This document shows positions 6,473 to 8,862 of a stretch of DNA of 8,862 nucleotides, one piece after another. Position numbers and translations under genes: made by a program. How positions within the stretch are numbered: position 1 is the first letter of the stretch; every line of letters begins with the position of its first letter. The stretch is from Candidatus Pacearchaeota archaeon (GTDB taxonomy: Archaea > Nanobdellota > Nanobdellia > Pacearchaeales > GW2011-AR1). Where the stretch lies: NCBI GenBank assembly GCA_014728565.1, contig WJLK01000092.1, positions 1 through 8,862 on the forward strand, given 5' to 3'. The notes under the pieces are model-generated. The model was not told where the DNA came from. It did not search any database and worked only from the letters and a program-made list of their open reading frames with translations.

Positions 6473-7008
6473 TTAATTCCCAAGTTCAGGTATATGTTCT
6501 GGTAATTCAGAAAGCTCAGGCAAACCTTCTGGTACTTCATAATAAGGTTCATAAAAGACTCTACCAACTTGAGATTTATAAAAAGGAAGAATCTCTCCAA
6601 ATAAATTAAAACTCTGAACTTCACCTAAAACTCTTCTTAGACCTTCTGCTTCATTCACTCCTCTAAGAAAAGCCTCAACACCTGTACAATCACCAGGTTC
6701 AAGATTCAAAGAAGAATCACTAGATCTAACAAATGCACGCTTTCCTACATCCTACATAAAAAACAGAAGGTGCATAAATCATTCCAAGAGGAGTAGTTTG
6801 CCAGTCATCATCACTAACAGAACCACAACCACCAGAACTTACTCCATCCCAAAATCCATGCATGACTTTCATCTCTAGGAATAACACTAAAATTATAAAC
6901 AATTCCTAATCCTCTCTCATCTTCACAAGGAAGTTTAACAAGTTCATGACCAACAACACCCATTTTATGAAGCATAAGTTTCTCTCTTGTTCTCGTTATC
7001 TTAACCAT
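6473..7008 (-). pseudogene. Frameshifted gene for a protein of about 175 residues, family unknown
   Basis: Three minus-strand frame pieces join into one coherent protein. Piece one starts at ATG 7008 (MVKITRTREKLML) and reads to about IPRDESHAWIL. Piece two continues DGVSSGGCGSVSDDDWQTTP and reaches APSVFYVG. Piece three continues KRAFVRSSDSSLNLEPGD and runs to TAA at 6473. The first shift (about 6846-6872) is one extra base in or near GAAAG or TTTTGGG. The second is an exact 7-base tandem duplication at 6744-6757. Removing 1 + 7 bases leaves 528, which is 176 whole codons. The restored product has an LPE-rich acidic tail and no signal peptide, and I do not recognise it. A TATA box about 25 bases before ATG 7008 supports that start over the TTG at 7050. 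Sequencing or assembly error remains possible. Confidence 0.75.
6744..6757. repeat. 7-bp tandem duplication that breaks the reading frame
   Basis: CCTACAT occurs twice in direct succession (6744-6750 and 6751-6757). With one copy removed, the minus-strand reading passes smoothly from SVFYVG into KRAFVRSS. With both copies present the frame soon meets a stop at 6728-6726. This is the signature of replication slippage or a repaired break. Confidence 0.75.
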
Positions 7009-7029
7009 ATACCTTCTTAAACCCAACCC

Positions 7030-7037
7030 TTTAAAAA
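7030..7037. promoter_or_regulatory. Shared, near-symmetrical TATA element for two divergent genes
   Basis: TTTAAAAA contains the self-complementary core TTTAAA. Its centre is about 27 bases before the plus-strand ATG at 7060 and about 25 before the minus-strand ATG at 7008, so leaderless transcripts could start in both directions. A purine-rich BRE-like run exists only on the minus-strand side (AAAAAAAGG), while the plus-strand side is CCCAACCC. That would favour the direction of the broken gene. Confidence 0.5.
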
Positions 7038-7059
7038 CCTTTTTTTCCAATTATTACTC

Positions 7060-7731
7060 ATGGAAAAAAGAGAAATCTGGAAAAAAATAAAAAAAGCATG
7101 GAACTGGATATGGAATTCTGATTCTTTTCTAAGTTGGATTGTTGCACTTGCTATTATATTTGTCTTTGTCAAGTTTATATTTTTTCCAGGGCTAGGTTTT
7201 ATTCTTGGAACCTCCCTTCCTCTTGCAGGAGTTGAATCATCATCAATGGACCACCAGATTGTTAGAGAAAATAATGAAAAACTTTCCTTGTGTGGTAATT
7301 ATTTTTCCAGAAATGACAAACAATATATAAATTTTGATGAATACTGGGATTATTGTGGAAACTGGTATGAAGAAAATGGAATAACAAAAAAAGAATTTTC
7401 AGAATTTCATTTAAAAAATGGATTTAGAAAAGGAGATATAATTGTTGTCTGGGGAAGATTCAAACCAAAAGTTGGAGATATTATAATTTTCAAACCAAAT
7501 CCAGACTCAACAGCTCCAAGACCAATTATTCACAGAATAGTAAAAATAGATGAATACATAAAAACAAAAGGAGACCATAATGAGAGACAGTTAACCTCTT
7601 CTAATAATATTTACGGAACTGATGAAACAAAAATCAGAGAGAGTCAAATCATAGGAAAAGCCATTATTAAGATTCCATTACTGGGATGGGTAAAAATCTG
7701 GATAACAGAATTTATTGAATTTTTTATATAG
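7060..7731 (+). CDS. Signal peptidase I, archaeal/ER (Sec11) type
   Basis: This is a 223-residue membrane serine protease that removes Sec signal peptides on the outer face of the membrane. One transmembrane helix lies at about 24-42. The catalytic Ser is S62 in VESSSM (residues 58-63). The archaeal/ER general-base His is H158 in IIHRIV, where bacterial enzymes have Lys, and the conserved Asp is D172 in KGDHN. GDI repeats (125-128 and 139-142) match the usual beta-strand boxes. Between S62 and the first GDI box there is a segment of about 55 residues (69-122) with a Cys pair (C78, C99) and many Trp/Tyr. It makes the enzyme longer than the simplest archaeal forms, although similar segments may be common in DPANN relatives. 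The C-terminus is hydrophobic (about 204-223). ATG 7060 is 27 bases from a TATA element. The large secreted protein at 428-2245 is a plausible substrate. Confidence 0.93.
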   Translation: MEKREIWKKIKKAWNWIWNSDSFLSWIVALAIIFVFVKFIFFPGLGFILGTSLPLAGVESSSMDHQIVRENNEKLSLCGNYFSRNDKQYINFDEYWDYCGNWYEENGITKKEFSEFHLKNGFRKGDIIVVWGRFKPKVGDIIIFKPNPDSTAPRPIIHRIVKIDEYIKTKGDHNERQLTSSNNIYGTDETKIRESQIIGKAIIKIPLLGWVKIWITEFIEFFI

Positions 7732-7736
7732 AAAAA

Positions 7737-7746
7737 TATATTTAAA
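7737..7746 (+). promoter_or_regulatory. TATA box for the 172-residue gene
   Basis: TATATTTAAA is preceded by GAAAAA, a plausible BRE. It is centred about 22-24 bases before the ATG at 7764, so the transcript is probably leaderless. It begins just after the signal peptidase stop codon, so the downstream gene need not depend on read-through. Confidence 0.6.
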
Positions 7747-7763
7747 CACTGATAAAAAAATTT

Positions 7764-8282
7764 ATGACGAGAGAATTTGAAGACAGTGAAGGATTAAGGC
7801 AATTAATTGAAAGTTTTGGATGGACTTTATATGATATCACTAGATTCATGAATTCTAGAACAAAACCTGAACTTGAAGATCTAGGAAAAAGAGGTCCTGC
7901 TCAAAATTATTATTTCAAAGGACACTATTTTTTTGCTCCAATCTTTTCAGAAGGGATATCTTTAAGAGATGCTTATTATGAAAAAGAGTGCACTGGTCCA
8001 TGTTTGCTAATAGATGATCTAAACCATGAAAGATGGATATCATTAGAAGTTACTCCAAAAAGTAATATAGTTTTTTTTGGAGGAAGACCTCCTGATACAG
8101 GTCATTTTGCATTATTTTCACGTTTGTCTTTTGATTGCATAGATGAAGAAAATTGCGTTATTGCCTGGTCAGCCAATCCTTTAACAACATCTGATTATGT
8201 TTTCATGAGAGCAGATCAAACATTAGATACTTTCAGAAGATACTTTAGAATTGTTCAGATTCAAAACTATCAAGAAAATTAA
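7764..8282 (+). CDS. Unrecognised four-cysteine soluble protein
   Basis: This gene encodes 172 residues with no signal peptide or transmembrane helix. The N-terminal part (1-45) looks helical and charged. The rest is rich in aromatic residues (YYFKGHYFFAPIF at about 49-61), with a C76-T-G-P-C80 pair, a run NIVFFGGRPP (101-110) and a second pair C125 and C131 (FDCIDEENC). The two pairs could hold a metal or form disulfides, but the spacing is not a standard zinc ribbon. I do not recognise the family. It follows the signal peptidase gene by 32 bases on the same strand but has its own TATA element. ATG 7764 is chosen because of that spacing. Nothing in the sequence fixes a function. Confidence 0.75.
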   Translation: MTREFEDSEGLRQLIESFGWTLYDITRFMNSRTKPELEDLGKRGPAQNYYFKGHYFFAPIFSEGISLRDAYYEKECTGPCLLIDDLNHERWISLEVTPKSNIVFFGGRPPDTGHFALFSRLSFDCIDEENCVIAWSANPLTTSDYVFMRADQTLDTFRRYFRIVQIQNYQEN

Positions 8283-8351
8283 TAAAAAAGATTATAGAAA
8301 CATTTATAATACTGAATTTTATAGTTATAAAGTTAAATTAAAAAAGAAAAG

Positions 8352-8360
8352 TTTTTAAAG
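8352..8360 (+). promoter_or_regulatory. BRE/TATA for the TFS gene
   Basis: TTTTTAAAG follows a purine-rich AGAAAAG (8345-8351), in the archaeal BRE-TATA order. Its centre is about 25 bases before the ATG at 8381 and 22 before the ATG at 8378, so the mRNA is probably leaderless and the second ATG is slightly favoured. Confidence 0.6.
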
Positions 8361-8380
8361 AATAATATATAAAAAAGATG

Positions 8381-8689
8381 ATGGAATTTTGTCAAAAGTG
8401 TGGATGTGTTCTTGTAGGTGAAAAAAAAGACTTCAAATGTCCAAGATGTGGATTTAAACCAAAAGAAAAAATCAGACTAGAATCTTCTGAAAAAATAGAA
8501 ACCAAACCAGAGATAGGTGTTGTAAGTGACAAAGATACTGATGTTTTTCCTGTTACAAATGCCACCTGCCCGAAATGCACAAACAAAGAAGCTTATTTCT
8601 GGTCAAGCCAGACAAGAGCAGGCGATGAGGCAGAAACCCGATTCTTCAGATGCACAAAGTGCAAACATACATGGCGAGAGTATCACTAA
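8381..8689 (+). CDS. tfs: Transcription factor S (TFIIS/RpoM-like RNA cleavage factor)
   Basis: TFS binds archaeal RNA polymerase and stimulates RNA cleavage to rescue backtracked complexes. The N-terminal zinc ribbon has CQKC and CPRC pairs. A charged linker of about 40 residues follows. The C-terminal TFIIS-type ribbon has CPKC and CTKC pairs, with the hallmark acidic hairpin in QTRAGDEAETRFFRC; the Asp-Glu pair is the catalytic tip. The product has 102 residues from ATG 8381 (MEFC), the usual length. Another ATG directly before it (8378) would add a second Met. MEFC at the start and the TATA spacing favour 8381. All cysteines and the DE pair are present, so it should be active. Its last codons form one arm of a strong inverted repeat that includes the stop codon. 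Confidence 0.95.
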   Translation: MEFCQKCGCVLVGEKKDFKCPRCGFKPKEKIRLESSEKIETKPEIGVVSDKDTDVFPVTNATCPKCTNKEAYFWSSQTRAGDEAETRFFRCTKCKHTWREYH

Positions 8690-8727
8690 TACAATCTTAA
8701 TCTATATTGCATAGATTAGTGATACTC
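8678..8727 (+). repeat. 13-bp perfect inverted repeat built on the end of tfs; possible terminator
   Basis: GAGTATCACTAAT (8678-8690), which includes the stop codon, is perfectly matched by ATTAGTGATACTC (8715-8727). Within the spacer a second perfect pair, TAATCTAT (8698-8705) and ATAGATTA (8711-8718), has a 5-base loop and competes for part of the same arm. A degenerate direct copy, GAATATCATTAAT (8735-8747), matches the first arm at 11 of 13 bases. It may stabilise or end the tfs mRNA. Archaeal terminators usually rely on T-runs, and only short ones (CAAAAATAATTTTTAG) lie beyond. Confidence 0.55.
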
Positions 8728-8769
8728 GAGCAGAGAATATCATTAATTCAAAAATAATTTTTAGATAAG

Positions 8770-8797
8770 TATAAAAGTATTTATCATCAATATTGAT
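8770..8797 (+). promoter_or_regulatory. Orphan TATA-like element with a 12-bp palindrome
   Basis: TATAAAAG (8770-8777) is followed by the perfect palindrome ATCAATATTGAT (8786-8797), which covers the bases where transcription would begin (about 8798). No ATG lies close by on the plus strand. If real, it would drive a gene or RNA that begins after the window, or an RNA starting near the window end. AT-richness makes a chance TATA match plausible. Confidence 0.3.
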
Positions 8798-8862
8798 TAA
8801 AATAATTAAAAATAAATCAAGGATATTAGAAAGAGAATATTCCTAGATCTCATTAGAAAAAC

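Noticed and set aside
6473..6709. A separate 78-codon gene ending at 6473
   Set aside because: Its apparent start is TTG inside a frame that continues upstream to KRAFVRSSD and joins the preceding piece when the 7-bp duplication is removed.
6726..6872. Programmed ribosomal frameshifting instead of mutation
   Set aside because: Two separate shifts are needed and one is an exact 7-bp tandem duplication with no slippery site and pseudoknot pattern. Mutation is simpler.
6814..7050. A 78-codon gene starting at TTG 7050
   Set aside because: The start is TTG, it lies upstream of a better-placed ATG at 7008, and the end is an out-of-frame tail (GWSKFWWLWFC) after a frameshift. It is the first piece of the broken gene.
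8526..8714. Overlapping plus- and minus-strand frames across tfs
   Set aside because: The tfs frame carries all eight zinc cysteines and the catalytic DE pair. The other frames have no recognisable features.

Overview
The window looks like part of a small-genome, AT-rich archaeal chromosome. The evidence is a two-ring Cdc48/VAT-type AAA ATPase, a transcription factor S (TFS) gene, an ER/archaeal-type signal peptidase with a Ser-His-Asp catalytic set, and a class III (type IV pilin-like) signal peptide. Several genes also have TATA boxes 22-28 bases before the ATG, which implies leaderless mRNAs. Gene density, small zinc-ribbon proteins and the style of the secreted proteins suggest a DPANN archaeon of the Woesearchaeota/Pacearchaeota kind. 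That placement is inference from style, not a phylogenetic result.

Left part (1-3000): the acidic tail of a plus-strand gene meets a minus-strand block of three tightly packed genes, transcribed from about 3000 down to 107. These encode a class III signal-peptide protein, a roughly 605-residue secreted protein with a Sec signal peptide, and a two-helix membrane protein. Overlap of 4 bases (ATGA) and a gap of 9 bases suggest one envelope-related operon.

Middle (3000-6470): a 53-residue zinc ribbon on the plus strand ends exactly where the Cdc48 gene ends on the minus strand. Cdc48 (848 residues) is enlarged by a Gly/Met/Asn-rich insert in its N domain and a lysine-rich, probably coiled-coil insert of about 85 residues in the D1 ATPase module. 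Its start overlaps by ATGA the stop of a zinc-ribbon plus AbrB-like gene. Upstream of that pair are about 320 bases without a secure gene: a row of four hairpins, a strong BRE/TATA on the minus strand, and a dyad plus third half-site spread over the predicted transcription start. This may be an autoregulated promoter with a structured leader, or an interspersed element.

Right part (6470-8862): a minus-strand gene broken by two frameshifts, one of them an exact 7-bp tandem duplication, shares a near-symmetrical TATA element with the divergent signal peptidase gene. Next come an unrecognised four-cysteine protein, TFS, and an unusual inverted repeat made from the last codons of TFS. The window ends in non-coding sequence with an orphan TATA-like element and a 12-bp palindrome.

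Together the genes cover protein export (signal peptidase and its likely secreted clients), protein unfolding (Cdc48 and a possible partner or regulator) and transcription elongation (TFS). No mobile-element gene, CRISPR array, tRNA or rRNA was recognised.
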